The notes under the pieces are model-generated. The model made no database searches. It was not told where the DNA came from and saw nothing but the letters and a program-made list of their open reading frames with translations. The position numbers and the translations under genes are program-made. Source: Mycobacterium colombiense (lineage in GTDB: Bacteria > Actinomycetota > Actinomycetes > Mycobacteriales > Mycobacteriaceae). Taken from it: 46,326 nt of DNA. The stretch lies in contig NZ_LZKI01000032.1 in NCBI RefSeq assembly GCF_001672755.1, positions 1 to 46,326 on the forward strand, read 5' to 3'. This document shows, in pieces, positions 20,974-30,265 of this stretch (position 1 is its first letter; the number at the start of each line of letters is the position of its first letter).

Positions 20974-21815
20974 CGCTGGCCGCCCGCCATTTCCGACGCC
21001 GCGGAGACCGATCGGAGCCGCTTGAGATATCGGGTGTCGGCGTGCGCCTTGTCCAACAGGACGCAGAAATCACCGACGCCGAAGTCCGGGTCGTGCGCGG
21101 GCTCGCCGCACACCTGGGCGCCCAGCCGCAGGTAACCGCGCAGCAGCGCCGGAACCGAGGGCCGCGCGGGCGGCGCGATGTCGTCGATCGCCGTCCCGTC
21201 CACCACCACCGGCCGGTGCGGGTGGACGCGGTATTCCGGCGGGGCCCCGTGCCGGCTCAGGATGAAGTCGCGGACGCCGCGCAGTTGGCTGCCCGGAACG
21301 TCGGATTCGCCCCCGATGGGCACCGACACGCACCCGGTCACGTAGTCGTAGCCGTAGCGGTCCAGGTAGGCCAGGATGCCGGCCCACATCAGCAGGACGA
21401 CGCCGCCGTTGCGATGCCCGTCGCGCACCACGGCGCGTCCCATCTCCACCAGCGAAGACCGCAGCGGGTCGAGCGCGCGGATGTCGAATTCGGTGGCGGT
21501 GTAGAGCCCGCCGGCCGCGATGGCCCCCGCCGGCGCCAGCATGCGGTAGCAGCCGACCAGTTCTCCGGTGTCGTCGTCGCGCACCAACAGGTGGTCGCAG
21601 AACTCGTCGAACCTGTCGACGTCCCGTCCTTCCTGGTCGGCGGCCGGCAGCGCGAAGCCGGGCGTGCTGGTGAACACGTCGTATCGGAGTCGCTGTGCCG
21701 CCTCGATCATGGCGGGGTCGGTGGACAGCAACAGGGAGTAGCGGGGTGCGGCCGACGAGCTGGTGGCCGCACCGGTCGGCTTATCGCTGGGTATGAGGAC
21801 TGAAGCAATGCTCAT
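20970..21815 (-). CDS. GNAT-fold N-acyltransferase, OlsB-like (Rv3027c homologue)
   Basis: The 281-residue protein belongs to the family of ornithine N-acyltransferase (OlsB/hemolysin-like GNAT). It contains AQRLRYDVFTSTPGF near residue 40-60, DRFDEFCDHLLVRD, a core RSSLVEMGRAVVRDGHRNGGVV, and GYDYVTGCVSVPI. OlsB proteins attach a 3-hydroxy fatty acid to ornithine from acyl-ACP. The ATG at 21815 is used because the longer form would start with TTG. It is translationally coupled to the PlsC-like gene downstream. Confidence 0.82.
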   Translation of the reverse strand: MSIASVLIPSDKPTGAATSSSAAPRYSLLLSTDPAMIEAAQRLRYDVFTSTPGFALPAADQEGRDVDRFDEFCDHLLVRDDDTGELVGCYRMLAPAGAIAAGGLYTATEFDIRALDPLRSSLVEMGRAVVRDGHRNGGVVLLMWAGILAYLDRYGYDYVTGCVSVPIGGESDVPGSQLRGVRDFILSRHGAPPEYRVHPHRPVVVDGTAIDDIAPPARPSVPALLRGYLRLGAQVCGEPAHDPDFGVGDFCVLLDKAHADTRYLKRLRSVSAASEMAGGQR

Positions 21816-21952
21816 GAACCCCAACGTGGCGTAGTCGATGTGCTAGTCGGCATCGACGCTGTGACGTGTCGGTGCACGTGAGATGACGAACTGTCGCGAA
21901 AATGAGCCCCGCCCCCGGTGCGGGCAACGGCATCCGCGGGTACGCGGCAGGG

Positions 21953-22333
21953 ATGATGCTGACCGCCGATCGCAAAATCGCCGCACCCCCGGCCGCGGTG
22001 TGGGAATTACTGGTCGACCTGGACGCGTGGCCGAAGTGGGGTCCGACGATTCGGGGGGCGCGGCTGGACGCGCCGCACACCGAGCTGGGCTTACGCGCGA
22101 CCGGCACCGTGCAGACCTCCCTGCTGGTCGCGGTGCCGTTCGAGGTCACCGAGTTCGAGCCGGGGCGCCATTGGGCGTGGAAGGTGGCCGGTGTGCCCGC
22201 GACCCGGCACCGGGTGGACCCGGTGGGCGGCGGCGCGCGGGTGAGCATTTGCGTGCCGTGGTGGTCCGCGCCCTACCTGACGGTGTGCGCCGTCGCCGTG
22301 CGCCGCATCGACACGATGCTGACCGGCGCCTAG
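21953..22333 (+). CDS. SRPBCC-family protein
   Basis: The 126-residue protein has the SRPBCC (polyketide cyclase/START-like) pattern: MLTADRKIAAPPAAVWELLVDLDAW, then PKWGPTIRGA, then FEVTEFEPGRHWAWKVAG. It likely binds a small hydrophobic molecule; no catalytic residue can be named. Two consecutive ATG codons (21953, 21956) follow GGCAGGG. It stands alone between the GNAT gene (divergent) and etfA (convergent). To my knowledge M. tuberculosis lacks it at this place. Confidence 0.75.
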   Translation: MMLTADRKIAAPPAAVWELLVDLDAWPKWGPTIRGARLDAPHTELGLRATGTVQTSLLVAVPFEVTEFEPGRHWAWKVAGVPATRHRVDPVGGGARVSICVPWWSAPYLTVCAVAVRRIDTMLTGA

Positions 22334-22378
22334 CGGGACGTCGGACGACCGGCCCCGAGAACTGATGTGTGACTTCGC

Positions 22379-22406
22379 AATCCGCTAGCAGGGGGGCTAG
22401 CGGATT
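22379..22406. terminator. Inverted repeat after the SRPBCC gene, possible terminator
   Basis: AATCCGCTAG and CTAGCGGATT form a perfect 10-bp stem around an 8-nt loop that is mostly G. It starts 46 bp after the SRPBCC stop. There is no T-run, so it could be a factor-dependent or mycobacterial T-less terminator, or an operator. Confidence 0.45.
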
Positions 22407-22457
22407 CGGAGTTCGGTGCATGGCGCAGAGGACGGCGCCGACCCGCCCCGAACGCAA

Positions 22458-22487
22458 AAGCCCCCGGCACCGAAGCACCGGGGGCTT
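22458..22487 (-). terminator. Rho-independent terminator of etfB-etfA
   Basis: On the minus strand a perfect 10-bp stem (AAGCCCCCGG / CCGGGGGCTT) with a 10-nt loop is followed by a short T-tract (TTTTG). It lies 14 bp past the etfA stop. This is the clearest intrinsic terminator in the window. Confidence 0.85.
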
Positions 22488-22500
22488 GCGGCCGAGAGAC

Positions 22501-23457
22501 TCAGCCCTTGCGCGTCTTGATCGCCTCGGTCAGCTGCGGAGCGACCTTGAACAGGTCGCCCACCACGCCGTAGTCGGCGATCTCGAAGATGGGTGCCTCT
22601 TCGTCCTTGTTGACCGCGATGATCGTCTTGGACGTCTGCATGCCCGCGCGGTGCTGGATGGCACCGGAGATGCCCAGCGCGATGTAGAGCTGCGGCGAGA
22701 CCGTCTTACCGGTCTGGCCCACCTGGAACTGGCCCGGGTAGTAGCCGGAGTCGACGGCGGCGCGCGACGCACCGACGGCCGCACCCAGCGAGTCGGCCAG
22801 CTCCTCGACGACGCTGAAGTTCTCCGCGCTGCCGACGCCGCGACCACCGGAGACGACGATGGTGGCCTCGGTCAGTTCCGGGCGGTCACCGGCGACCGCA
22901 GGCTCGCGGGCGGTGATCTTGGTGGCGTTCTCGGCGGGGGCCGGGACCTCGACCTTGACCTCTTCACCGGCGCCGGCCTGCGGCTCCGCGTCGACGGCTC
23001 CGGCGCGCAGGGTGATCACCGGGGTGTCTCCGTTGGCCTGCGCCTCGACGGTGAACGCACCACCGAAGATCGAGTGGATGGCCTTCGGGCCTTCCTTGAC
23101 CTCGACCACGTCGACCAGCAGACCGGATCCGATCCGGGCCGCGAGCCGGCCGGCGATTTCCTTGCCGTCGGCGTTGGCGGCCAGCAGCACCGCCGCCGGG
23201 GCGTTGGACTCGGCCAGCGCGGCCAGCACGTCGACCACCGGGGTGATCAGGTACTGGTCGACATCGTCGGACTCGGCGACGTAGATCTTGGCGGCGCCGG
23301 CCTCCTTCAGCCCGTCGACCAGCGGCGCGGCCGTGCCCGGGGCACCGACGACGACGGCGGACGGCTCGCCCAAAGCGCGGGCGGCGGTGATCAATTCGGC
23401 GGTGACCTTCTTCACCGCTCCTTCGGCGTGCTCGACGAGCACCAAAACTTCAGCCAT
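22501..23457 (-). CDS. etfA: Electron transfer flavoprotein, alpha subunit
   Basis: The 318-residue alpha subunit (FixB) binds FAD and passes electrons from acyl-CoA dehydrogenases to ETF-quinone oxidoreductase. The C-terminal FAD-binding region is intact: [34 protein letters not shown], then [21 protein letters not shown] regular N-terminal domain ([13 protein letters not shown]) precedes it. It follows etfB by 34 bp and ends before a strong terminator. Order and orientation match Rv3028c. Confidence 0.97.
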   Translation of the reverse strand: MAEVLVLVEHAEGAVKKVTAELITAARALGEPSAVVVGAPGTAAPLVDGLKEAGAAKIYVAESDDVDQYLITPVVDVLAALAESNAPAAVLLAANADGKEIAGRLAARIGSGLLVDVVEVKEGPKAIHSIFGGAFTVEAQANGDTPVITLRAGAVDAEPQAGAGEEVKVEVPAPAENATKITAREPAVAGDRPELTEATIVVSGGRGVGSAENFSVVEELADSLGAAVGASRAAVDSGYYPGQFQVGQTGKTVSPQLYIALGISGAIQHRAGMQTSKTIIAVNKDEEAPIFEIADYGVVGDLFKVAPQLTEAIKTRKG

Positions 23458-23491
23458 GGGTTATCTCGCTCTTCTCGTCTTGGGAATCGGG

Positions 23492-24283
23492 TCAGATGAT
23501 CTTCTGGGCAACCAGGTACTTGGCGACGTCGTTACCGCCCTCGCCCTCGTCGGTGACCTTCTCACCCGCGGTCTTCGGCGGCTTCGGCGTGGACGACAGC
23601 ACGGACGACCCGGCGTTGGCCAGACCGACCTCGTCGCTCTCCACGCCGATCTCCGCCAGGGTCAGCACCGTGACCTCTTTCTTCTTGGCGGCCATGATGC
23701 CCTTGAAGGACGGGAAGCGCGGCTCGTTGATCTTCTCGGTGACGCTGACCACCGCGGGCAGGCTCGCCTCCAGGTTGAAGACACCGTCGTCGGTCTCGCG
23801 CTCGCCGGTGACCTTGCCGCCCTCGATGGAGAGCTTGCGCAGGTGGGTGAGCTGCGGAAGGCCCAGGTACTCGGCGATGATGGCCGGCACCGCGCCGCCG
23901 GTCCCGTCGGTGGCCTCGTTGCCGGCGATGACCAGCTCGGTGCCCTCGATGGTGCCCAGCGCACGCGCCAGCGCCCAGCCGGTCTGGACCACGTCGGAAC
24001 CGTGCAGGCCGTCGTCCTTGAGGTGGACGGCCTTGTCGGCGCCCATCGACAGGGCCTTGCGGATGGCCTCGGTGGCGCGCTCGGGGCCCGCGGTCAGTAC
24101 CGTCACCGAGCCTTCGCCGCCCTCCCGCTCGCGGATCTGCAAGGCCTCTTCGACGGCGCGCTCGTTGATCTCATCCAGCACCGCGTCGGCAGCCTCGCGG
24201 TCGAGCGTCCAGTCGCCGTCAGACAGCTTGCGCTCCGACCAGGTGTCTGGGACCTGCTTTATCAGGACCACGATGTTCGTCAT
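23492..24283 (-). CDS. etfB: Electron transfer flavoprotein, beta subunit
   Basis: The 263-residue beta subunit (FixA) starts with NIVVLIKQVPDTW and has the adenine-nucleotide (AMP) binding and partner-docking regions (LVIAGNEATDGTGGAVPAIIAEYLGLPQLTHL, and LPAVVSVTEKINEPRFPSFKGIMAAKKK as read in order). It dimerises with EtfA. A GAGGAGGA Shine-Dalgarno precedes the ATG at 24283. It is the first gene of the two-gene operon. Confidence 0.97.
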   Translation of the reverse strand: MTNIVVLIKQVPDTWSERKLSDGDWTLDREAADAVLDEINERAVEEALQIREREGGEGSVTVLTAGPERATEAIRKALSMGADKAVHLKDDGLHGSDVVQTGWALARALGTIEGTELVIAGNEATDGTGGAVPAIIAEYLGLPQLTHLRKLSIEGGKVTGERETDDGVFNLEASLPAVVSVTEKINEPRFPSFKGIMAAKKKEVTVLTLAEIGVESDEVGLANAGSSVLSSTPKPPKTAGEKVTDEGEGGNDVAKYLVAQKII

Positions 24284-24365
24284 GAGTGTGGTTCGTCCTC
24301 CTCGAAGGGGTCCGCAGCGATCGACTGCAAGACCTCGGTACGCGTTTTTCGCAACGCACAGCCGT

Positions 24366-24381
24366 GTTACTACCCGGTAAC
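24366..24381. promoter_or_regulatory. Short palindrome upstream of etfB, possible operator
   Basis: GTTAC-TACCCG-GTAAC has 5-bp perfect arms and lies 82 bp upstream of the etfB start, in the gap shared with the divergent methyltransferase gene. The symmetry suggests a regulator site, but it is short and could be chance. Confidence 0.35.
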
Positions 24382-24510
24382 TTTGTGCGGTATGCCTTCA
24401 CACCATAGCTGGTCGTAGTGCACGTTCTTGCAGCCCGTCCGCCGCTTGAGAAGCGGGGCCTCGCTTCCCCGGTTCGCGAATCCGACACTTCGCGTTAGCC
24501 TGCCTATGCA

Positions 24511-25335
24511 ATGAGCGCACTGGTCCCTGACGTCCCGCAGCACACCCCCGCCGACACCGCATCGGCGGGTGACGCGGTGATGACGTTGACGGGCGAGCGC
24601 ACCATCCCGGGTCTGGACATCGAGAACTACTGGTTCCGCCGCCACGAGGTCGTCTACCAGCGGCTCGCCGAGCGCTGCGTGGACGCCGACGTGCTCGAGG
24701 CCGGCTGCGGCGAGGGCTACGGCGCGGACCTGATCGCCGGTGTCGCCCGCCGGGTCATCGCGGTGGATTACGACGAGGCCGCGGTGGCCCATGTCCGCAG
24801 CCGCTATCCGCGGGTCGACGTCATGCAGGCCAACCTCGCGCAGCTGCCGCTGCCTGATGCGTCGGTGGACATTGTGGTGAACTTCCAGGTGATCGAACAC
24901 CTGTGGGACCAAACACAGTTCGTGGTCGAGTGCGCCCGGGTGCTGCGTCCGTCAGGTCTTTTGCTGATGTCGACGCCCAACCGGATCACCTTCTCGCCGG
25001 GCCGCGACACCCCGATCAACCCCTTCCACACCCGGGAACTCAACGCCGCCGAGCTGACCCGGCTGCTCATCGACGGCGGCTTTACCGATGTTTCGGTCAG
25101 CGGCCTGTTCCACGGCCCGCGGCTTCGCGAAATGGATGCCCGGCACGGCGGCTCGATCATCGATGCGCAGATCGCGCGGGCGGTGGCCGACGCTCCGTGG
25201 CCGCCCGAGCTGACGGCCGACGTGGCCGCGGTCACCACCGGGGACTTCGACCTTGTGGAAGCCAGCGTGGGTGCGGACACCGGCCGGCACATCGACGACA
25301 GCCTCGACCTGATCGCGATCGCGGTAGCGCCGTGA
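24511..25335 (+). CDS. SAM-dependent methyltransferase of the methylglucose-polysaccharide locus (Rv3030 homologue)
   Basis: The 274-residue class I methyltransferase has the SAM motif VLEAGCGEGYGADL, the acidic loop VIAVDYDE, DASVDIVVNFQVIEHLW, and post-motif LRPSGLLLMSTPN. In M. tuberculosis this gene sits with Rv3031 and Rv3032 and has been proposed to 6-O-methylate glucose units of methylglucose lipopolysaccharide. That role is taken from the literature and from synteny; it is not visible in the sequence. A TAGCCT motif 15 bp upstream of the ATG may be a -10 box giving a very short leader. Its stop overlaps the next start as GTGA. Confidence 0.9.
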   Translation: MSALVPDVPQHTPADTASAGDAVMTLTGERTIPGLDIENYWFRRHEVVYQRLAERCVDADVLEAGCGEGYGADLIAGVARRVIAVDYDEAAVAHVRSRYPRVDVMQANLAQLPLPDASVDIVVNFQVIEHLWDQTQFVVECARVLRPSGLLLMSTPNRITFSPGRDTPINPFHTRELNAAELTRLLIDGGFTDVSVSGLFHGPRLREMDARHGGSIIDAQIARAVADAPWPPELTADVAAVTTGDFDLVEASVGADTGRHIDDSLDLIAIAVAP

Positions 25336-26924
25336 ACACGCCGCAGAACCGGGTCCCCGGCCTCTTCACCCTGGTTTTGCACACCCACCTGCCCTGGCTG
25401 GCCCACCACGGCCGCTGGCCGGTCGGCGAGGAATGGCTGTATCAATCCTGGGCGGCGGCGTACCTGCCGCTGATGCGTGTGCTGCACACGCTGGCCGGCG
25501 AGGACCGCCGCGGCGTGCTCACGCTGGGCGTCACGCCGGTGGTGAACGCCCAGCTCGACGACCCCTACTGCCTGGACGGCATGCATCACTGGCTGGCCAA
25601 CTGGCGGTTGCGCGGCCTGGAGGCCACCAGCGTGCGGTCCGCGCCCCGCTCGAAGTCGGCCGGCTACCCGTCATGCACGCCGGAAGCATTGCGCGCCTTG
25701 GGGATTCGTGAGTCCGCCGAGGCGCAGCAGGCGCTGGACGACTTCGCCACCCTGTGGCGCCACGGCGGCAGCCCGCTGCTGCGCAGCCTGCTGGACGCCG
25801 GCACGGTGGAGCTGCTCGGCGGCCCGCTGGCCCACCCCTTTCAACCGCTGCTGGCGCCGCGGCTGCGCGAGTTCGCGCTGCGCGAGGGCCTGGCCGACGC
25901 CGCGCATCGCCTGGGGGTGCGCAAGGGGCGAGGGCCAGGCGGGATCTGGGCGCCCGAATGCGCCTACGCGCCCGGCATGGAACACGACTATTCGGCCGCC
26001 GGCGTCACCCATTTCATGGTCGACGGCCCGTCCCTGCACGGCGACACCGCGCTGGGCCGGCCGGTCGGCGACACCGATGTGGTGGCGTTCGGGCGGGATC
26101 TGCAGGTCAGCTACCGGGTGTGGTCGCCGAAGTCCGGCTACCCCGGGCATGCCGCGTATCGCGACTTCCACACCTATGACCACCTCACCGGGCTCAAGCC
26201 GGCCCGGGTGACGGGCCGCAACGTGCCCTCGGAGGACAAGGCGCCGTATGACCCCGAGCGCGCCGATCACGCGGTCGACGCCCACGTCGCCGACTTCGTC
26301 GACGTGGTCCGCAACCGCCTGCTCGCGGAGTCCGAGCGCATCGGGCGACCCGCCCACGTGGTCGCCGCCTTCGACACCGAGCTCTTCGGTCACTGGTGGT
26401 ACGAGGGACCGACGTGGCTGGAGCGGGTGCTGCGCGCCCTGCCCGAGGCCGGCGTGCGGGCGGGCACGCTGAACGACGCCATTGCCGACGGCTTCGTCGG
26501 CAACCCGGTGGCCCTGCCGCCCAGCTCGTGGGGTTCGGGCAAGGACTGGCAGGTGTGGGCGGGCGACCAGGTCGCCGATCTGGTCGCGCTGAACAGCGAA
26601 GTCGTCGACATGGCGCTGAGCACCGTCGACAAGGCGCTGTCCCAGACCTCGTCGCTGGACGGGCCCATCCCCCGCGACCACGTCGCCGATCAGATCCTGC
26701 GCGAAACGCTGCTCACCGTGTCCAGCGACTGGCCGTTCATGGTGAGCAAGGATTCGGCCGCCGACTACGCCCGCTACCGCGCCCACCTGCATGCGCACGC
26801 CACCCGCGAGATCGCCGACGCGCTGGCGTCGGGCCGGCGCGACACCGCGCAGCGGCTGGCGGAGGGATGGAACCGGGCCGACGGACTCTTCGGCGCCCTC
26901 GATGCCCGCAGGTTGCCCCGATGA
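25332..26924 (+). CDS. GH57-family glycoside hydrolase / branching enzyme (Rv3031 homologue)
   Basis: The 530-residue protein has the GH57 motifs: HTHLPWL near the N-terminus, GIWAPECAY with the nucleophile Glu, and FDTELFGHWWYEG with the acid Asp. A C-terminal helical domain of the 1,4-alpha-glucan branching type follows. It likely branches or trims short alpha-glucans used for methylglucose lipopolysaccharide or glycogen. The GTG at 25332 overlaps the previous stop by 4 bp. The gene is 13 bp from the next, forming a three-gene operon. Confidence 0.93.
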   Translation: MNTPQNRVPGLFTLVLHTHLPWLAHHGRWPVGEEWLYQSWAAAYLPLMRVLHTLAGEDRRGVLTLGVTPVVNAQLDDPYCLDGMHHWLANWRLRGLEATSVRSAPRSKSAGYPSCTPEALRALGIRESAEAQQALDDFATLWRHGGSPLLRSLLDAGTVELLGGPLAHPFQPLLAPRLREFALREGLADAAHRLGVRKGRGPGGIWAPECAYAPGMEHDYSAAGVTHFMVDGPSLHGDTALGRPVGDTDVVAFGRDLQVSYRVWSPKSGYPGHAAYRDFHTYDHLTGLKPARVTGRNVPSEDKAPYDPERADHAVDAHVADFVDVVRNRLLAESERIGRPAHVVAAFDTELFGHWWYEGPTWLERVLRALPEAGVRAGTLNDAIADGFVGNPVALPPSSWGSGKDWQVWAGDQVADLVALNSEVVDMALSTVDKALSQTSSLDGPIPRDHVADQILRETLLTVSSDWPFMVSKDSAADYARYRAHLHAHATREIADALASGRRDTAQRLAEGWNRADGLFGALDARRLPR

Positions 26925-26937
26925 GGCGGGCCGCGGC

Positions 26938-28182
26938 GTGAAAATCCTGATGGTGTCGTGGGAATACCCGCCGGTGGTGATCGGCGGGCTCGGCCGGCAC
27001 GTGCATTATCTGTCGACCGCGCTGGCCGCCGCCGGTCACGACGTCGTCGTCCTGTCGCGCCGACCCACCGGAACCGATCCCCGCAGCCATCCGTCGTCCG
27101 ACCACATCAGCGAGGGCGTCCGGGTGATCGCGGCCGCGCAGGATCCGCACGAATTCACCTTCGGCACGGACATGATGGCGTGGACGCTCGCCATGGGCCA
27201 CTCCATGATTCGCGCCGGGCTGCCCCTGACCAAGCCGGGCACCAATCGCGCGTGGCGGCCCGACGTCGTGCACGCCCACGACTGGCTGGTGGCCCACCCG
27301 GCGATCGCCCTCGCCCAATTCTACGATGCCCCAATGGTTTCCACGATCCACGCCACCGAGGCCGGTCGGCACTCCGGCTGGGTCAGCGGCGCGATCAGCC
27401 GCCAGGTGCACGCGGTCGAATCCTGGCTGGTGCGCGAATCCGACTCGCTGATCACGTGTTCGGCGTCGATGGCCGACGAGATCACCGAACTGTTCGGTCC
27501 CGGCCTGGCCGAGATCACGGTGATCTGCAACGGTATCGAGACGGCGCGGTGGCCGTTCGCGGCGCGCCGGCCGCGCACCGGGCCGGCCGAGCTGCTCTAC
27601 CTGGGCCGGCTGGAATACGAGAAGGGTGTGCACGACGTCATCGCCGCGCTGCCGCGGATCAGGCGCAGCCACCCCGGCACCACACTGACCATCGCCGGCG
27701 AGGGCACCCAGCAGGGCTGGCTCATCGAGCAGGCCCGTAAACACCGGGTGCTCAAGGCAATCCGGTTCGTCGGACACCTCGAACACGCCGAGCTGCTGGC
27801 CGTCCTGCATCGCGCCGACGCCGCGGTGCTGCCCAGCCACTACGAACCGTTCGGGATCGTCGCGCTGGAGGCGGCCGCGGCCGGCACCCCCCTGGTGACC
27901 TCGGACATCGGCGGCCTGGGCGAGGCGGTGATCAACGGCCAGACCGGGGTATCGTGCCCGCCGCGCGACGTGACCCGGCTGGCCGCGGCGGTGCGCACCG
28001 TGCTCGACGACCCGCAGGCCGCGCAGCAGCGTGCCCACGCCGCCCGCGAGCGACTCACCTCCGATTTCGATTGGCACACGGTGGCCGACAAGACCGCGCA
28101 GGTGTACCTGTCGGCCAAGCGTGGCGTGCGGCAGCCGCAGGCCCGGCTGCCCATCGTCGAACACGCCTTGCCGGATCGGTAG
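26938..28182 (+). CDS. GT4-family alpha-1,4-glucosyltransferase (Rv3032 homologue)
   Basis: The 414-residue GT-B enzyme begins with ILMVSWEYPPVVIGGLGRHV, as in glycogen synthases of the GT4 family. It has VVHAHDWL, YLGRLEYEKGVHDVI and the EPFGIVALEAAAAGTP donor-binding motif. The M. tuberculosis homologue elongates the alpha-1,4-glucan of methylglucose lipopolysaccharide and contributes to glycogen. GTG start at 26938 gives 414 residues, the same as I recall for Rv3032. Confidence 0.94.
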   Translation: MKILMVSWEYPPVVIGGLGRHVHYLSTALAAAGHDVVVLSRRPTGTDPRSHPSSDHISEGVRVIAAAQDPHEFTFGTDMMAWTLAMGHSMIRAGLPLTKPGTNRAWRPDVVHAHDWLVAHPAIALAQFYDAPMVSTIHATEAGRHSGWVSGAISRQVHAVESWLVRESDSLITCSASMADEITELFGPGLAEITVICNGIETARWPFAARRPRTGPAELLYLGRLEYEKGVHDVIAALPRIRRSHPGTTLTIAGEGTQQGWLIEQARKHRVLKAIRFVGHLEHAELLAVLHRADAAVLPSHYEPFGIVALEAAAAGTPLVTSDIGGLGEAVINGQTGVSCPPRDVTRLAAAVRTVLDDPQAAQQRAHAARERLTSDFDWHTVADKTAQVYLSAKRGVRQPQARLPIVEHALPDR

Positions 28183-28204
28183 CACTCTCCCTAACGTTTC
28201 AGGG

Positions 28205-29560
28205 ATGGGGCTGGACTATTCGAGCGTCGTGGACGCTCCCATCACCGACGTTTTCGATTGGCATGCCCGGCCGGGCGCGTTCACCCGGCTCTCACCGCCG
28301 TGGCAGCCGATGCGGCTGGTCACGGAGGCCGCCTCGCTGAAGGACGGGCGGGCCACGCTGGCGCTGCCCGGGGGCCTGCGCTGGGTCGCCGTCCATCAGC
28401 CCGACGGCTATGACCCGCCACGGCGTTTCGTCGACGCCATCGGCGGCGACGGCCTGGCCACGCTGCCGACCCGAATTGCCATGCGGTGGAAGCATACCCA
28501 CGAATTCGAGGACCTCGGCGGCAGCCGCACCAGGGTGATCGACCGGGTCGACACCCCGGTACCCGGGGCGCTGTTACGGCCGATGTTCGACTACCGGCAC
28601 CGGCAGCTGGCCGATGATCTGGCCGCACACCGGCTGGCCGCCGCGAACGGGTTGCGGCCCTTGACGATCGCCGTCACCGGATCCTCGGGTCTGGTCGGTT
28701 CGGCCCTGACCGCCTTCCTGCGCACCGGTGGCCATCGGGTGATCCAGCTGGTCCGGCACGCGCCACGCGGTGACGACGAGCGACACTGGAACACAGCCGA
28801 TCCCGACCCGGATCTGTTCGACGGGGTCGACGCGGTGATCCATCTGGCGGGAGCATCGATCGCCGGCCGGTTCACCGATGAACACCGGCAGGCCGTCCGG
28901 GACAGCAGGATTGGACCCACTCGGCGGCTGGCCGAACTGGTGGGCCGCGGCGGCGCCCGGCCGGCGGTGCTGATCTCGGCGTCGGCGATCGGCTACTACG
29001 GATACGACCGCGGCGACGACACCCTGACCGAGGACAGCGACCGCGGCGACGGATTCCTGGCCGACGTTGTGACCGACTGGGAGCAGGCGACTACGCCCGC
29101 CCAGCAGGCCGGGGTGCGCGTGGTGCAGGTGCGCACCGGCATCGTGCAATCGCCGGCCGGCGGCACGCTGAAGTTGATGCGCCCACTGTTCAGCGCCGGA
29201 CTGGGCGGTCGGCTCGGCGACGGGCGACAATGGCTGTCCTGGATCGGGATCGATGATCTGGTGGACATCTATCACCGTGCGCTGTGGGATGCCACACTCT
29301 CCGGGCCGGTGAATGCCGTTGCACCGCAACCGGTTCGCAACGGCGAATACACCGCCGTCCTGGCGCGGGTGTTGCACCGGCCGGCCGTGCTGCCGGTGCC
29401 GGCGCTGGGCCCGCGGCTACTGCTGGGCGAACAGGGCGCCCGCGAACTCGCGTGCGCGAGCCAGCGCGTGGCCCCCGCTGCGCTCGCCGCCGCCGGACAC
29501 CGATTCCGTCAGCCGGGCCTCGACGCGGCGCTGCGCCACCTGTTGGGGCGCACCGGCTGA
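28205..29560 (+). CDS. SRPBCC domain fused to TIGR01777-type NAD(P)-binding epimerase
   Basis: The 451-residue protein joins two modules. Residues 1-145 or so are an SRPBCC/START-like domain (SSVVDAPITDVFDWHARPGAFTRLSPPW). From about residue 157 it is an extended SDR: ITVTGSSGLVG-like cofactor loop (IAVTGSSGLVGSAL), VIHLAGASIAGRF, SASAIGYYG with the catalytic Tyr region, and a TIGR01777/YfcH C-terminus. The substrate is not known. The SRPBCC part may hold a hydrophobic ligand for the SDR part. It starts 22 bp after the GT4 gene and ends 12 bp from the convergent next gene. Confidence 0.88.
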   Translation: MGLDYSSVVDAPITDVFDWHARPGAFTRLSPPWQPMRLVTEAASLKDGRATLALPGGLRWVAVHQPDGYDPPRRFVDAIGGDGLATLPTRIAMRWKHTHEFEDLGGSRTRVIDRVDTPVPGALLRPMFDYRHRQLADDLAAHRLAAANGLRPLTIAVTGSSGLVGSALTAFLRTGGHRVIQLVRHAPRGDDERHWNTADPDPDLFDGVDAVIHLAGASIAGRFTDEHRQAVRDSRIGPTRRLAELVGRGGARPAVLISASAIGYYGYDRGDDTLTEDSDRGDGFLADVVTDWEQATTPAQQAGVRVVQVRTGIVQSPAGGTLKLMRPLFSAGLGGRLGDGRQWLSWIGIDDLVDIYHRALWDATLSGPVNAVAPQPVRNGEYTAVLARVLHRPAVLPVPALGPRLLLGEQGARELACASQRVAPAALAAAGHRFRQPGLDAALRHLLGRTG

Positions 29561-29572
29561 CGGATGTCAGGG

Positions 29573-30256
29573 CTACTCTTCGGCATCTCTGCCGTCGCGG
29601 CTGTGCTGATAGGCGCGGGCGCGCAGATCGGCCAGCCACCGGGGGTGCAAGCTCAGGCCGGGCGCCGTGTTGAGCACCGGGTCGAACGACACGTCGTGGT
29701 CCCGTTCGGGATCCAGGACGGTGGTCAGCGTGATGCGGGCCAGGGGTGTGAAATCACCGCTGCCGCAGGCTTGGTCGAGTTTTACCTCGATGTTGCTGCG
29801 CTCGAGCTTCGACCGGACAATGTCCACGGACAACCCCGGGCCGCCGATTTCGCTCGAGGTCCGGGCCCGCAGCCACCAATTGTTGCCCTGGTAGTGCAAC
29901 GGCATCAGGGTGGTCAGGGTCTGGCCGTTCCACGAGGTGGCCGGCCGTAGTGCCAGTGCGCGGGACAGCACCCCGGACCCGGACGAGACAAGCAGGATGT
30001 CCCACGGCTTGTCCGCCGGCTGGGGGGTGGGCAGCCGGAAGGCCAGCCCGACGAAGTCGGGCAGCGCCCCCGGCGTACCGGTGGCCTTCGACACGCGCGC
30101 AACAATTTCCGAGGATGCGATCGGCAGGCCCCGTGCCGCAGGGGCAACGCGTTCGATGTAGCCCCCCGCCAGGACCCCGGTCGGATGGAAGAACCGTTTG
30201 CCCCGGATCGGGGAGCCCCACTGAAAGGGCAATGCCACAAGTTCCAAAACGTTCAC
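29573..30256 (-). CDS. Conserved hypothetical, catalase-fold-like
   Basis: The 227-residue protein contains FFHPTGVLAGGYIERV, ARVSKATGTPGALPDFVGLAFRLP and DILLVSSG, which resemble the core of small catalase-related (heme-dependent peroxidase-like) proteins with the His-x-x-Gly pattern at the start. I do not see the proximal heme tyrosine motif, so heme binding is uncertain. Such genes are sometimes annotated as phosphodiesterases in mycobacteria without clear support. GTG start at 30256 lies 9 nt after a SigF-like -10, giving an almost leaderless message. It converges with the SDR fusion gene. Confidence 0.6.
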   Translation of the reverse strand: MNVLELVALPFQWGSPIRGKRFFHPTGVLAGGYIERVAPAARGLPIASSEIVARVSKATGTPGALPDFVGLAFRLPTPQPADKPWDILLVSSGSGVLSRALALRPATSWNGQTLTTLMPLHYQGNNWWLRARTSSEIGGPGLSVDIVRSKLERSNIEVKLDQACGSGDFTPLARITLTTVLDPERDHDVSFDPVLNTAPGLSLHPRWLADLRARAYQHSRDGRDAEE

Positions 30257-30265
30257 CGGCGGCGG

